This document shows, piece by piece, positions 46,214 through 56,528 of a DNA stretch of 64,000 nucleotides. The translations under genes and the position numbers were made by a program. Within the stretch, counting starts at the first letter, position 1. Every line of letters starts with the position of its first letter. Origin of the DNA: Canibacter zhuwentaonis (GTDB lineage: Bacteria; Actinomycetota; Actinomycetes; Actinomycetales; Microbacteriaceae); contig NZ_JAHDSZ010000001.1 in NCBI RefSeq assembly GCF_018531145.1, positions 1-64,000 of the forward strand. The letters are read 5' to 3'. The notes beneath the pieces were generated by a model. It worked only from the letters and a program-made list of their open reading frames with translations. It had not been told where the DNA came from and made no database searches.

Positions 46214-47656
46214 ATGAGTATTAAAAAAATAAACGTTGCTTTGCTGGGTGCTGGTTCTGTTGGCGCGCAGCTTGCTGCGCGTCTGCTAGCTGAAAAGAGC
46301 GAGTTTGCAGCCCGCAGCGGGGTTGCTCTCGAGCTTATCGGAATTGCAGTGCGCAACCCGGATGCGTTGCGCGATGTAGACTTGCCCAAAAGTCTTTTTA
46401 CAGACGACGCAACAGTGCTGATTAATAAAGCAGATCTAATCGTCGAGCTAATTGGCGGTATCGAGTCTGCGCGCGGGCTGATTTTAAGCGCCCTGCAGCA
46501 GGGCAAAGACGTTGTAACCGCTAACAAAGCACTGCTTGCCAAACACGGCGACGAGCTGGAGCAGGTCGCCGCAACCAACGGCGCGCAGCTGTTTTACGAA
46601 GCGGCGGTGTGTGGCGCAATTCCGATTGTGCGTGTAATTTCGCAGAGCCTCGCGGGTGACAACATCAAGCGCGTAATGGGAATTGTGAACGGCTCAACCA
46701 ACTATATTCTCGACCAAATGCACATCGCCAATAAAACCACGGCAGAAGCTGTGCAAGAGGCGAGCGATCTGGGCTATTTAGAAGCCGACCCGACGCTCGA
46801 TGTTGAAGGGTACGATGCCGCGCAAAAAGCCGCAATTCTGGCGCGGCTCGCATTCCACACGAAAATTTCAGAGGATGCCGTCTACCGCGAGGGTATTACC
46901 ACGGTCACGGCGACGGATGTGGCGGTGGCAAAAGCAAACCGGCAGGTTATTAAGCTGCTCGCAATCGCAGAGCGGGTGAGCACGGCGGGCGGCGAATCCG
47001 CTGTTGCCGTGAGAGTTTACCCGGCGCTGCTTAGCGCGGATCATCCGCTCGCAAAAATCGGTGGTGGCACAAACGCGGTCTATGTTGATGCGGAGTGCGC
47101 AGGCGAGTTGGTGTTTGTGGGCGCTGGCGCGGGCGGCATCGAAACCGCATCTGCGGTGCTGGGCGATATTGTAACCGTTGCCAGGCAGCGCAGCGCGGGC
47201 GGCGTAGGATATGCGGTGCAGACTCACCGGCAGCTGCCCGAGCTGAGTATCGCCGATACGGTGAACGCCTACCAGGTGCGCCTGCCAGTGCGAGATGTTG
47301 CGCAGGCGCGTGCGCAAATCACAGAGGTGCTCGTGCGTTTTGAGGTTGCGGTGCGTGCTCTCGCCGCGCGCGAGAGTGCAGCGGGTGATAGTGCAGTCGC
47401 CGTGGCGGGCGCGGTTAGCGGGAGCTTGACAGGCGAGAGCGCGACTGGTTCGGTAATTGCGGGTGCGGGCGCGGTTGGCGAGAACGCAGCAGGTGCGAGC
47501 GCAGCAGCTGCAAGCGCGCTAGGCGAGAGTGCAGCGGGTGAGCTGGTGCTTGTGACCGAGCAAATCAGCGAGGCAACATTTATACGGGCGGCGGATGCGC
47601 TCGTCAGTTTAGATCAGGTTACTGGCAAGCTCAGTATCCTGAGGGTTGTGAGCTAG
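46214..47656 (+). CDS. hom: Homoserine dehydrogenase with enlarged ACT region
   Basis: Makes homoserine for threonine and methionine. Of 480 residues, 1-130 bind NADP (LLGAGSVGAQLA) and 150-330 hold the catalytic part with GIVNGSTNYIL and YLEADPTLDVEGYDAAQK. The C-terminal ACT domain (about 348-480) is split by an Ala/Gly/Ser/Glu-rich insertion at roughly 386-442 built of AGAVGENAAGASA-like units. The stop shares a base with the thrB start (TAGTG). ATG is preceded by GGGG at a short distance. Confidence 0.94.
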   Translation: MSIKKINVALLGAGSVGAQLAARLLAEKSEFAARSGVALELIGIAVRNPDALRDVDLPKSLFTDDATVLINKADLIVELIGGIESARGLILSALQQGKDVVTANKALLAKHGDELEQVAATNGAQLFYEAAVCGAIPIVRVISQSLAGDNIKRVMGIVNGSTNYILDQMHIANKTTAEAVQEASDLGYLEADPTLDVEGYDAAQKAAILARLAFHTKISEDAVYREGITTVTATDVAVAKANRQVIKLLAIAERVSTAGGESAVAVRVYPALLSADHPLAKIGGGTNAVYVDAECAGELVFVGAGAGGIETASAVLGDIVTVARQRSAGGVGYAVQTHRQLPELSIADTVNAYQVRLPVRDVAQARAQITEVLVRFEVAVRALAARESAAGDSAVAVAGAVSGSLTGESATGSVIAGAGAVGENAAGASAAAASALGESAAGELVLVTEQISEATFIRAADALVSLDQVTGKLSILRVVS

Positions 47657-48705
47657 TGACCGCGCAGGTTAAAGTATGGGTTCCCGCGACGAGCGCCAAC
47701 CTCGGTCCGGGTTTTGACGCGCTAGGGCTTGCGCTAGAGTACGGCGACACCTACACGGTTACCGTTGTTGAGTCCGCTGAAATCAGGGTGAAAATAACCG
47801 GTCAGGGAGCCGCAACGCTGCCAACTGACGGTTCCAATCTGATCGCGCGCTCCATTGCGCACGTTTACGCAAGCGTTGGTAAAAAAATGCCGGGGCTTGA
47901 AATTGAGGCGCAAAACAACATTCCGCACGGGCGCGGCATGGGATCCTCAGCGGCGGCAATCGTCGGCGGAGTTATGCTCGCGGCAAAGCTACTCTCGCGC
48001 GATTCGATAACCCTCACTAAAGACGAGCTGTTCCAGCTGGCAAGCAATATTGAGGGGCACCCCGACAACGTCGCTCCCGCAATATACGGCGGATTAACTA
48101 TTTCCTGGCAGCACCAGCACGCAGCCCGCACCGCGCGCTTAGACGTGCTGCAGCAGCTTGCGCCCACGCTTATTGTGCCCGATTACGAGGTTGCAACAAG
48201 TGCGGCACGCGCGCTGCAGCCCGAGTCTGTGCCGTACGCGGAGGCAGTTTTTAACCTGTCGCGCGCGGCTCTGCTGATTGCCTCTCTGACGCGCGACCCC
48301 GATTTAATTTTCGATGCAACAGCGGATCAGCTGCACCAGCCGTATCGCGCAAAAGCGATGCAGCGCAGTTACGATTTAATGCTTAAACTGCGTGAAAAAG
48401 GTTTTGCCGCGGTTATTTCCGGTGCGGGCCCGTCAATTCTCGTGCTGCAAAACACCGCTGCAATCGCTGCCGTGACACCGGGTGTTGCGTCTGGTATTAC
48501 TTCTGACGCGGCTGTGGCCGCAGCTTGTGCGGTTTCCGCTACCTCTGGCGGAGCATCCGCTAGTCTGAGTAGTGCATCTGACGCCACCCTGGTCTCGACC
48601 GCAGCCCCCACTTTACGTGAGATTGTGCGTGCGCAAGAGCCTAACTGGGAATTAAAAGAGCTTACTGTAAATACCGATGGTGCTAGAATAGAAGAGATAC
48701 ACTAA
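47656..48705 (+). CDS. thrB: Homoserine kinase with low-complexity insertion
   Basis: Phosphorylates homoserine on the way to threonine. The 349 residues carry the GHMP motif IPHGRGMGSSAA (89-100), the N-terminal ATSANLGPGFDALGLAL and the C-terminal ISGAGPSIL. After it, residues about 268-318 are an Ala/Ser/Thr-rich insertion before the last helix-strand. GTG start overlaps the hom stop by one base. No thrC is seen in the window. Confidence 0.94.
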   Translation: MTAQVKVWVPATSANLGPGFDALGLALEYGDTYTVTVVESAEIRVKITGQGAATLPTDGSNLIARSIAHVYASVGKKMPGLEIEAQNNIPHGRGMGSSAAAIVGGVMLAAKLLSRDSITLTKDELFQLASNIEGHPDNVAPAIYGGLTISWQHQHAARTARLDVLQQLAPTLIVPDYEVATSAARALQPESVPYAEAVFNLSRAALLIASLTRDPDLIFDATADQLHQPYRAKAMQRSYDLMLKLREKGFAAVISGAGPSILVLQNTAAIAAVTPGVASGITSDAAVAAACAVSATSGGASASLSSASDATLVSTAAPTLREIVRAQEPNWELKELTVNTDGARIEEIH

Positions 48706-48813
48706 TTAAATGTATTTGCGCGCGGTTTTTTCTTAAGCCCGTGCGGCACGTTCGTGCAGTTTAGTGGGTGTGCGATATAGCGCAACAGCACCGCCACAGA
48801 AAGGAAATAATCA

Positions 48814-50667
48814 GTGGTAGATAGTTTAGAAAAGACTTCAGAGCGGCTCGTAAATAGTCAAGACAAAGCGGGCGAGGTTGCAACATCTCCTGCGCCGCGA
48901 CGACGTGGGCGACCGCGTAAAAATCCGCTGCCGGTAACCAGCGAAACAACCGATAGCGCAGTAAAAACCGCGCAGTCGACCACCAGCGCGGAAAGCAGCG
49001 CAACAGGCGACACAACAGCAACAACCAGCGTTGCCGCAACAGTCACTGCAGCAGCCGCAACAACTGCGAGCACTGGCGAGGCTGCTCCTGCGCCACGGCG
49101 GCGCGGTCGGCCGCGTAAAAATCCGCCGCCAGCTGCGGCTGAAACACCAGCTAGTGACGCTTCAACAATTGACGCTGCAAAAGCCGAAGCCATAAAGGCT
49201 GATCTTGAGCAGGCTCTTGCCGCAACCCAGGTTGCTGCCGGAAAAGCTCCTGCAACACAGGCAAGCTCACAAACCACTGCGGTTGCGAGCACGGGAGAGG
49301 CAGCCCTTGCGCCACGGCGGCGCGGTCGGCCGCGTAAAAATCCGCTGCCAGTTACGACCGAGACACCAGCGGCGACAACAGAGCAGGATGCGGCGGTTGC
49401 CGCGACAGTAGCTGCCGCAGCAGAACTGGCAGAAATAGACAGCAAAACAGCAGAGCGAATTGAGCGCGCAGCAAAAAAGAGCGCGTCTTTCCGCACCCGC
49501 CAGCGCGAGCGCAACGGCAAACGCCGCAGCGGTGACGATGCAGAAGAGCTGGTCATAGACGAGGTGTTACTACCAATAGCCGGCATTCTAGACCTGCTTG
49601 ACAATTATTCTTTTGTGCGCACCAGCGGTTATTTGGCCGGTAACGCAGACGTTTACGTCGCGCACAGTCAGGTTAAACGCTACAATTTGCGCAGCGGAGA
49701 CGCTATTGTGGGTGCGATCAAACAGCCTAAAGAGGGCGAAAACCCGAGCAGACAGCGCGGCAATGCGCTTGTGAAAATAGACTCGATTAACGGTGTTGCT
49801 CCGGAGCTGACCGCAACCCGCGCCGATTATGCGGATCTTGTTGCGGTGCCACCGGCTGAGCCAATCCGCATTGCCAACGCGGTAAACACCGCCACAGCCC
49901 GCGCAATAGATATTTTTGTGCCGCTCGCGTTTGGGCAGCGCGGAATTGTCGCCAGCGACCTGGTCACAGGCGGCGGAGTCACCACAGTGCTCGACACGAT
50001 CGCCGAAGGCTACGCCGCAGCGACCCCCGACGCGCACATTATGTTTGTAATGCTCAACGCGCGCCCAGAAGAGGTCACAGAGCACCAGCGCAGTGTTAAC
50101 GGCGAGGTGATTGCGGCGCGGGCGGATCAAAAACTACAAGACAGTGTAACCGCGCTCGAGCTGGCGCTGGAGCGCGCCAAGCGGCTCGTTGAAAACGGGC
50201 ACGACGTGGTTATGTTGATCGACGGCTTCAGCGAGATTGAGTCGGTGCCGTATCTGCACCCGGGTGCTCCGAAGGGCGTTGACTACCGCTACAGCGAGCT
50301 GCAGTCGCGTCGCGCGCTGCAGAAACTGTTTGCCGAGGCAAAAAACGTTGAAAACGGCGGATCTCTCGCTGTTTACGTAGACAGCCGCGCACTCAGCGAC
50401 GAGCTGAGCAAAATCGCTAACTGGCGTTTTAGCATTAGCTCTGCTGCCGCGCAGAGCGGTATTTACCCGGCCGTTGATGCGCTGCAAACCTTTGTTAAAT
50501 ACGATGCTCAGTTACAAACAGCAACCGCGCGTGCGACCGCTAAAAAACTGCGATTTGCCGCGGCTCAAAACGGCGTGGAATCGGTTGCGCTGCAAATAAC
50601 GGCGGCGCTTGATAGCGCCGCCTCTGTTGATGCTGCGATCACAAACATAACCGCCGCAACAAAGTAA
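48814..50667 (+). CDS. rho: Transcription termination factor Rho homologue with degenerate ATPase site
   Basis: Gene position (thrB - rho - prfA) and sequence identify it as Rho. Residues 1-250 are an Ala/Thr-rich extension with three [10 protein letters not shown] units at 29, 95 and 168, like AT-hooks. The RNA-binding domain is well kept ([19 protein letters not shown], 264-282; GALVK-like strand at 317). In the ATPase part [18 protein letters not shown] (417-434) and [15 protein letters not shown] (451-465) remain. However, the P-loop APPKAGKT is replaced by [11 protein letters not shown] (381-391), DSITR by DGFSE (470-474), and the GTGN R-loop and arginine finger region are gone. It probably cannot hydrolyse ATP. 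Start GTG after AAAGGA. Confidence 0.85.
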   Translation: MVDSLEKTSERLVNSQDKAGEVATSPAPRRRGRPRKNPLPVTSETTDSAVKTAQSTTSAESSATGDTTATTSVAATVTAAAATTASTGEAAPAPRRRGRPRKNPPPAAAETPASDASTIDAAKAEAIKADLEQALAATQVAAGKAPATQASSQTTAVASTGEAALAPRRRGRPRKNPLPVTTETPAATTEQDAAVAATVAAAAELAEIDSKTAERIERAAKKSASFRTRQRERNGKRRSGDDAEELVIDEVLLPIAGILDLLDNYSFVRTSGYLAGNADVYVAHSQVKRYNLRSGDAIVGAIKQPKEGENPSRQRGNALVKIDSINGVAPELTATRADYADLVAVPPAEPIRIANAVNTATARAIDIFVPLAFGQRGIVASDLVTGGGVTTVLDTIAEGYAAATPDAHIMFVMLNARPEEVTEHQRSVNGEVIAARADQKLQDSVTALELALERAKRLVENGHDVVMLIDGFSEIESVPYLHPGAPKGVDYRYSELQSRRALQKLFAEAKNVENGGSLAVYVDSRALSDELSKIANWRFSISSAAAQSGIYPAVDALQTFVKYDAQLQTATARATAKKLRFAAAQNGVESVALQITAALDSAASVDAAITNITAATK

Positions 50668-50680
50668 GCGCGCATATAAA

Positions 50681-51760
50681 ATGTTTACACAGGTAGAGGT
50701 GTTGCTGCAGGAGCACGCTGACTTGCAAGAGCAGCTTGCCAATCCCGAGCTGCACGCCAATGCGGCACTGGCTAAAAAAGTTAATCGCCGGTATGCAGAG
50801 CTGAGCAAAATCAAAGCAGCATACGACAGCTGGCGCGCAACGCAGGATGATCTTGCTGCCGCCGCTGAACTTGCTAAAGAAGATGAATCTTTCGCTGCGG
50901 AAGTGCCGCGGCTTGAAACCGAGCTGGCAGAAGCTGCTGAAAAGGTACGCAGGCTTTTGATTCCGCGCGATCCTGACGACGCGCGTGATGTTATCATCGA
51001 AATTAAAGGAGGCGAAGGTGGTGCTGAAAGCGCTCTCTTCGCCGCCGATCTGCTGCGTATGTACCTGCACTACGCCGAGTCTAAAGGTTGGAAAACAGAG
51101 CTCTTAGAAAGCGACGAAAGTGATCTGGGCGGATACAAAAACGTGCAGGTCGCTGTTAAAGCAAACGCGTCTGACCCCGCGCAGGGAGTCTGGGCGTACC
51201 TTAAATACGAGGGCGGTGTGCACCGTGTGCAGCGCGTTCCGGTGACAGAATCGCAGGGGCGCATCCATACCTCAACAACAGGTGTGCTCGTGTTTCCAGA
51301 GGTTGACGAGCCAGAAGAAATCGATATTAACCAAAACGATCTTAAAATAGACGTTTTCCGCTCCAGCGGTCCCGGCGGGCAGTCTGTGAACACAACAGAC
51401 TCGGCGGTGCGCATAACGCACCTGCCAACGGGAATTGTGGTGTCGATGCAGAACGAGAAAAGCCAGATCCAAAACCGCGAGGCAGCCATGCGCGTGCTGC
51501 GGGCGCGGCTGTTGGCTTTGCAGCAGGAAGAAGCTGAGGCAGAGGCCAGCGCGCATCGCAAGAGCCAGATCCGCACAATGGATCGCTCCGAGCGGATTCG
51601 CACGTATAATTTCCCAGAAAATAGAATCGCCGATCACCGCACCGGTTTTAAGGCGTATAATTTGGATCAGGTTATGAACGGCGCGCTTGACGCTGTTATT
51701 GACAGTTGCATTCAGGCGGACGAAGAATCTCGGCTGGCAGAGTTGGGGCAGGAAGAATAG
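50681..51760 (+). CDS. prfA: Peptide chain release factor 1
   Basis: Reads UAA and UAG stop codons. The 359 residues show the GGQ motif in [18 protein letters not shown], the codon-reading PxT loop as PVT ([13 protein letters not shown]), and the N-terminal helical domain. Fourteen bases follow rho. Its usual partner prmC lies 4.8 kb further on, separated by two MFS genes and cysEK. Confidence 0.95.
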   Translation: MFTQVEVLLQEHADLQEQLANPELHANAALAKKVNRRYAELSKIKAAYDSWRATQDDLAAAAELAKEDESFAAEVPRLETELAEAAEKVRRLLIPRDPDDARDVIIEIKGGEGGAESALFAADLLRMYLHYAESKGWKTELLESDESDLGGYKNVQVAVKANASDPAQGVWAYLKYEGGVHRVQRVPVTESQGRIHTSTTGVLVFPEVDEPEEIDINQNDLKIDVFRSSGPGGQSVNTTDSAVRITHLPTGIVVSMQNEKSQIQNREAAMRVLRARLLALQQEEAEAEASAHRKSQIRTMDRSERIRTYNFPENRIADHRTGFKAYNLDQVMNGALDAVIDSCIQADEESRLAELGQEE

Positions 51761-51813
51761 TGAGTAGCGGGAGTCAAAATCGCGCGGGCGATTTTGTTTA
51801 CTAAGGAGGAAGT

Positions 51814-53232
51814 GTGAAGCAGCGGTCTGCGCAGGGAAAAATCAACTTCGCTGCGCTGGGAATCTGGATTTTGGCAATTCTCGCCTACATTATCGCAATA
51901 GCCAACCGTTCTTCTTTCTCCGTTCTAGGCTCCACCGCGCAGCACCATTTTGGGGTTGAAGCAACTCTGCTCTCCGTCTTCCTGGTCGCGCAAATTGCTG
52001 TTTACACCTGTATGCAAGTTCCTGTTGGGGTGATGGTTGATCGCTACGGCGCCACCAAAATGATTTGCTCGGGGCTGTTTATAATGAGCATGGGGCAGTT
52101 GCTAATGGCGCATGCGGACTCGGTTGTGCTCGGTTTTGCCGCGCGAATGCTAGTCGGTGTTGGCGATGCCAGTATTTTTGTTAGTATGCTGCGGATCGTC
52201 GCAGACTGGTTCCCGCCTAAAATAGTGCCGATTATTTCGCAGATCAGCGCGCTATCGGCGCAATCGGGGCAGTTTATCTCTATTGTGCCGCTAGCGGCGG
52301 TTGTGAGCGGATACGGCTGGAGCGTGGGTTTCACAGCACTGGCCGTTGTGACCCTGCTGGTGCTCGCGTTCTGTCTAATATGGCTGCGCGATTCTACTAT
52401 GCACACAAGCATTACAGGCAAGATTTTTCGCCGGAAACGCACTATTCCAATGTCGGTTGTAACCGCGGTCACGCAGGGCGCCCAGGTGTGGGATTCGCCG
52501 ATCGGTAAAATTGCCCCTCCCACGGAGGCGGTTCCGGTGCTTGGAGCGGACGGCATGGGTGTTTTTCGCGCGATTAAATTTTTGCTTAGCCGCCCCGGGA
52601 TCCGCCTGGGCTTCTGGATTCACTTTGGCTCAGCCTCTGGTATGCACTGTTTTCTGCTGCTGTGGGGAAGTGCTTTTGTGACGGGCGGACAGGGTCGCAC
52701 AGCATCTGAGGCAGCGCTCGTGCTGGGCGCAACTCTCATTTCTTCTGTTATCGGTGGTATCTGTGTTGGATATTTGCAGGTGCGATTTATGCGCAGACGC
52801 ATTATTATTGCGCTCGGTTATATTATTGTGTTCGCTTTTGTCTGGTCGGTTGTGCTGCTCTGGCAGGGCGGTCCGGCTCCGATGTGGATGCTGATAATAC
52901 TCGCGTGCTTTGTTGGGTGGGGTGGGCCGATGGCGATGTTCGGCTTCGATATTGCGCGCACCCACATCGACCCGAAGCAGATCGGCATTGCAACCGGACT
53001 TACCAACACGGGCGCTTTTGTTGGCGCGCTGCTAATGATTCTTGGCATCGGGCTGCTGCTTGATTTGCAGGGTGCTGGCTCGCCTGATACCTATACGCAG
53101 GGCGCGTTTAACGTTGCGATGAGCTGGTATGTTGCTGTGCTGCTGTTTAGCGTCGTGATGGTTTTGTGGGAATACCCTAGAGCAAAGCGGCAGCTTGTAA
53201 AGCGGATGCGCGCCCTGCAGGGGGATAATTAG
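51814..53232 (+). CDS. MFS transporter
   Basis: A 472-residue membrane carrier with 12 hydrophobic segments. The motif between segments 2 and 3 reads GVMVDRYGATKM, and FVSMLRIVADWFPPK resembles sugar-phosphate or nitrate-type MFS members. The central cytoplasmic loop is unusually long (about 200-250, with GKIFRRKRTIP and PPTEAVPVLGADG). GGAGG precedes the GTG start. Substrate not readable. Confidence 0.85.
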   Translation: MKQRSAQGKINFAALGIWILAILAYIIAIANRSSFSVLGSTAQHHFGVEATLLSVFLVAQIAVYTCMQVPVGVMVDRYGATKMICSGLFIMSMGQLLMAHADSVVLGFAARMLVGVGDASIFVSMLRIVADWFPPKIVPIISQISALSAQSGQFISIVPLAAVVSGYGWSVGFTALAVVTLLVLAFCLIWLRDSTMHTSITGKIFRRKRTIPMSVVTAVTQGAQVWDSPIGKIAPPTEAVPVLGADGMGVFRAIKFLLSRPGIRLGFWIHFGSASGMHCFLLLWGSAFVTGGQGRTASEAALVLGATLISSVIGGICVGYLQVRFMRRRIIIALGYIIVFAFVWSVVLLWQGGPAPMWMLIILACFVGWGGPMAMFGFDIARTHIDPKQIGIATGLTNTGAFVGALLMILGIGLLLDLQGAGSPDTYTQGAFNVAMSWYVAVLLFSVVMVLWEYPRAKRQLVKRMRALQGDN

Positions 53233-53310
53233 CGGCAAAGCTGCGCTTCTCGATAGTTTTACAGTGAAAGCGTGCCCTGTATAGGGTGATAATTAGCTGT
53301 AAAGCTGCGC
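53208..53310. repeat. Imperfect 40-bp repeat of the MFS gene end
   Basis: The last codons and stop of the MFS gene plus following bases (about 53208-53246) are echoed at 53269-53310, including GATAATTAGC and AAAGCTGCGC. A weaker third echo begins near 53374 (GCGTACCCTGCAAGCG). No terminator is evident between the convergent MFS and cysE genes. Confidence 0.5.
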
Positions 53311-53405
53311 ACTTACGGCGGCATAATTGGAATATACTTTCTGCGGAGGCGACAGCTAACGATAAATCTGTTAGTCGCGTACCCTGCAAGCGCGATAGCT
53401 AGCGC

Positions 53406-53972
53406 TTAGATCTCGTAAAACCCGTACTCTGCGGGGGTTTCTTGGTTTGGCGCGTTTTTGCGCGGCCGCTGTTTTGCGGGGATCCCAACCAGGGTCGTGT
53501 GCGCTGGCGCGCTCTGCACAACAACCGCGTTCGCGCCTATTGCACAGTCGTCGCCGATGCTGATATTGCCCAGCACTTTTGCGCCCGCGCCGATAATAAC
53601 CCGGTTGCCGATCCGCGGATGCCTACGTCCTCGTTTCTCGTGCCCGCGCCCGCCGAGGGTGACACCGTGAAAAATAACCACGTCGTCGCCAATTATACTG
53701 GTTTCGCCGATTACAACGCCCATGCCGTGATCTATGAACAGGCGCTTGCCAATTTGCGCGCCCGGGTGAATTTCAATGCCCGTTGCGAACCTTGCGAGTT
53801 GCGAGCCTAAGCGGGCGAGGCTTTTTGCGCCACACAGCCAGAGTCGATGGGATACGCGGTGCGCCCACACGGCGTGCAGCCCGGAATACGCTAAAAAGGT
53901 GCTAAACCGTCCGCGCGCAGCTGCATCTTGCGCACGGACGGCTTCAATATCCTCGAGGATATTTTTGAGCAT
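53406..53972 (-). CDS. cysE: Serine O-acetyltransferase
   Basis: Acetylates serine as the first step of cysteine synthesis. The 188 residues are a short bacterial form (EpsC/CysE) with left-handed beta-helix hexapeptides: [24 protein letters not shown] and [19 protein letters not shown]. The catalytic histidine and acid lie in IDHG, and GVTLGGRG is conserved. It begins five bases after cysK, so both are one transcription unit, and the products can form the cysteine synthase complex. Confidence 0.93.
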   Translation of the reverse strand: MLKNILEDIEAVRAQDAAARGRFSTFLAYSGLHAVWAHRVSHRLWLCGAKSLARLGSQLARFATGIEIHPGAQIGKRLFIDHGMGVVIGETSIIGDDVVIFHGVTLGGRGHEKRGRRHPRIGNRVIIGAGAKVLGNISIGDDCAIGANAVVVQSAPAHTTLVGIPAKQRPRKNAPNQETPAEYGFYEI

Positions 53973-53977
53973 ACTCT

Positions 53978-54913
53978 CTAGCTTTCGAGGTTTTCGTAGA
54001 GCACTGTTGAGAAGTAGCGCTCGCCGGAGTCAGGAACTACAACAACGATTTTTTTGCCCGCATTTTCTGGGCGCTTAGCAACTTCGGTTGCCACGGCAAC
54101 TGCTGCGCCGCCAGAAATACCGGCGAGGATTCCCTCCTGAGTGCCTAGTTTACGCGCGTACTCTACCGCTGACTCGAGTGTTACGTCAATAACCTCATCA
54201 TAGATTTCACGGTCAAGAATCTCCGGCACAAAGTTTGCGCCCAGACCCTGTATTTTGTGCGGACCGGCTTTGCCCTCTGTGAGCAGTGGCGAGTCTTTTG
54301 GCTCTACTGCGATAACCTGAATGGCTGGGTTTTTCTCTTTGAGCAGCCCTCCCGCGCCGGTGATTGTGCCGCCGGTGCCAATTCCTGCGATGAAAATATC
54401 AACTGTGCCGTCGGTATCGTTCCAGATTTCGACGCCGGTTGTTTCCCTGTGAATTGCAGGGTTAGCGCTGTTTGCAAACTGGCGCGCTAGCACTGCGCCC
54501 GCGGTGTTTGCGGCGATTTCTTCGGCTTTTGCAACCGCGCCTTTCATGCCGAGCGACCCCTCTGTGAGCACAATTTCTGCGCCGTATGCGAGCAGTACTT
54601 TACGGCGCTCAATGCTCATAGTTTCCGGCATTGCCAGCACAACTCGGTATCCTTTGGCGGCTCCTGCCATTGCGAGCGCAATGCCGGTGTTGCCGCTTGT
54701 GCCCTCAACGATTGTGCCGCCCTCTTTCAGCTCGCCGGCTTTTTCTGCGGCTTCGATAATTGCCACGCCGATGCGATCTTTAACGCTTGAGGCCGGGTTG
54801 TAAAACTCAAGTTTTGCGTAAACTTCAGCGCCCGCGTCTCCTGTTATGCGGTTGAGTTTAACGAGCGGTGTGTTGCCCACAACTTCTGTAATGTTGGCGT
54901 ATTCGCGTGCCAT
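53978..54913 (-). CDS. cysK: Cysteine synthase A (O-acetylserine sulfhydrylase)
   Basis: PLP enzyme combining O-acetylserine with sulfide. Start placed at ATG 54913 (GGGGAAAC before it); an in-frame ATG at 54985 lies in AT-rich promoter-like DNA. The 311 residues show the PLP lysine in [11 protein letters not shown], the phosphate loop and substrate motif [12 protein letters not shown], and [10 protein letters not shown]. Upstream, two CTTATA words (55011 and 55024) 13 bases apart, one within the palindrome ACTTATAAGT, could be an operator; TATGCT near 54979 could be the -10. Confidence 0.94.
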   Translation of the reverse strand: MAREYANITEVVGNTPLVKLNRITGDAGAEVYAKLEFYNPASSVKDRIGVAIIEAAEKAGELKEGGTIVEGTSGNTGIALAMAGAAKGYRVVLAMPETMSIERRKVLLAYGAEIVLTEGSLGMKGAVAKAEEIAANTAGAVLARQFANSANPAIHRETTGVEIWNDTDGTVDIFIAGIGTGGTITGAGGLLKEKNPAIQVIAVEPKDSPLLTEGKAGPHKIQGLGANFVPEILDREIYDEVIDVTLESAVEYARKLGTQEGILAGISGGAAVAVATEVAKRPENAGKKIVVVVPDSGERYFSTVLYENLES

Positions 54914-55136
54914 GTTTCCCCTTAAGACGAGTGTTTGGTCGATTCTGCTGTTGGATGGTTTTAACAGCTCGTTTAAGCATAGCAAAAGATTATTGATTAA
55001 TTAAGAATTACTTATAAGTGTTGCTTATAGTTCACGCTTGCATGATCTAATATTTGTGCACGACTGGCTGTGCAGCCCCGTGATTCCGCGGATGCACGGC
55101 CTGTGTGCGCTGTGAGCGTAACCTGCGTTTATCGTC

Positions 55137-56417
55137 TTAATTTGTTTGAAAAAAATCTTTTTTGTTGTTCACCCGTATAAATCTGTGCAGCAGTAGGTAG
55201 GCGATAATCGGGAACACAATCGCCACCCCCACAGTCGCTTGCCTTCCAATGCCGTACTCAGAAAACACCCCGGCAGCCAGCGCGGATATTGGAATTACAG
55301 TCAAAATGATGGTCTGAATAATGCCTAAAACACCTGCCTGCTTGTTTTTGGGAACAATTTTTTGGCGGATGGTGCGCTCAACAACTACGGCGGTTAACAC
55401 GGAGTAGTCAAGGATGCCAAGACCTAGCGCGAGCACTGCAAAGGAGAATACCGGAGTGAAAAAAGCCGCGCCCCAGATTATCGCTACAGCAACAGCGGAT
55501 GCGATATTTGCGGCCATAATAATAGTTGCCGAGCCAAAATGCCGCTCAAGATAGGGTATTGCTTTAGGAGCTGTTAAACTGAGCAGAATTCCAGGCAGTG
55601 AGGTAAGACCGTAAATAGCTATTGGCATTTCAAGCTGTTTTGTTGCGTAAGGAGCCAGCAGTGTTATTACAACACCGATTGCAATGTTCGTCAGCAGCGC
55701 GTTGATAATTAAAACCCGCAGCGTTTTAACTTTTAGAACATACTTAAGGTTTTCAATAGCCGCCGCGAGGGTGTTTTTGTTTATCGGGGTGCTGTCGGCG
55801 GTATCGGCGTGCTCGCCGTCAACTTTTAGGCTGATTTTCTGTTTTGTTAGACGGCGTGACATGACCAGAATACCGATTGCGTTAGAGATCGAACTTATCA
55901 GGTTGAGCAAAACCACCGCAACAAATCCGAGGCGGGATAACAGCACTGGACCTATGAGCTCTCCCGCAGAAGCGGTCACCGTCTCTGCGGTTTCTGTGAG
56001 CGAGTTTGCCTTTGTGAGCGAATCTTCGGGAACTATGCGTGGAATAAGGGAGGCAATAACCAGGTTGTAAAATAGCGAAAGGGCTTCAACACAAAAAGCA
56101 ACAAAAATAAACAGCGGCAGTGGCAGGCTGTTGTTTAACAGTGAAATAAGCAGAAATAAGAGCAGTAGCGCGCGGGCTAGGTTCGTGAGTTGCAATGATA
56201 TTGCGCTGGCTTTTCGATCCGCCACAGAACCTAGCAGTGCTGAGAGCAGCCCGGGCGCGGCACTGAGAATTGCCATTATTACCCCGACTGTCGCGTCATC
56301 GGCGTTATAAGTGCTGATTGCGACAAGGGGAATAACGAACAGATACGCGGCGGTTGCAACATCCGAGATTGAGTCTCCAAGCCACAGCGGATAAAAAGCG
56401 GATAATGGTTTTTTCAT
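55137..56417 (-). CDS. MFS transporter (MFS_3/enterobactin-exporter-like)
   Basis: A 426-residue carrier with 12 hydrophobic segments, beginning YPLWLGDSISDVATAAYLF. Motif A is LLGSVADRKAS, and PEDSLTKANSLTETAETVTA is typical of the DHA3 group of macrolide or siderophore exporters. The start overlaps the stop of a 34-codon remnant ORF by ATGA, suggesting it was once the second gene of an operon. Confidence 0.85.
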   Translation of the reverse strand: MKKPLSAFYPLWLGDSISDVATAAYLFVIPLVAISTYNADDATVGVIMAILSAAPGLLSALLGSVADRKASAISLQLTNLARALLLLFLLISLLNNSLPLPLFIFVAFCVEALSLFYNLVIASLIPRIVPEDSLTKANSLTETAETVTASAGELIGPVLLSRLGFVAVVLLNLISSISNAIGILVMSRRLTKQKISLKVDGEHADTADSTPINKNTLAAAIENLKYVLKVKTLRVLIINALLTNIAIGVVITLLAPYATKQLEMPIAIYGLTSLPGILLSLTAPKAIPYLERHFGSATIIMAANIASAVAVAIIWGAAFFTPVFSFAVLALGLGILDYSVLTAVVVERTIRQKIVPKNKQAGVLGIIQTIILTVIPISALAAGVFSEYGIGRQATVGVAIVFPIIAYLLLHRFIRVNNKKDFFQTN

Positions 56418-56518
56418 TGTGAGGGTTTTTTCTTAGCGCTAAAAATTTCTTTTATTATTTCAGGAGAGTAATCTTCTTGGTCCTTGTCATCAGGATATCC
56501 GGCGGCAATAAAAAACAT
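56414..56518 (-). pseudogene. Short remnant ORF, possible nitroreductase C-terminus
   Basis: The minus strand reads MFFIAAGYPDDKDQEDYSPE and on to 34 residues, overlapping the MFS start by ATGA. The frame also continues upstream through a C9 tract (RIIRDPPP) to a stop near the prmC start. The FIAAGYPDDK pattern recalls the last strand of nitroreductases (ALIAIGYP). The rest of such a gene is absent. The resemblance is weak and from memory. Confidence 0.4.
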
Positions 56519-56519
56519 T

Positions 56520-56528
56520 GGGGGGGGG
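56520..56528 (+). repeat. Nine-G homopolymer
   Basis: An uninterrupted G9 lies 50 bases upstream of prmC and inside the remnant ORF on the other strand. Tracts of this length are prone to slippage. Confidence 0.85.

Noticed and set aside
49588-50130. 180-codon minus-strand frame inside rho
   Set aside because: Antisense shadow; the rho frame is intact and family-like in its RNA-binding part.
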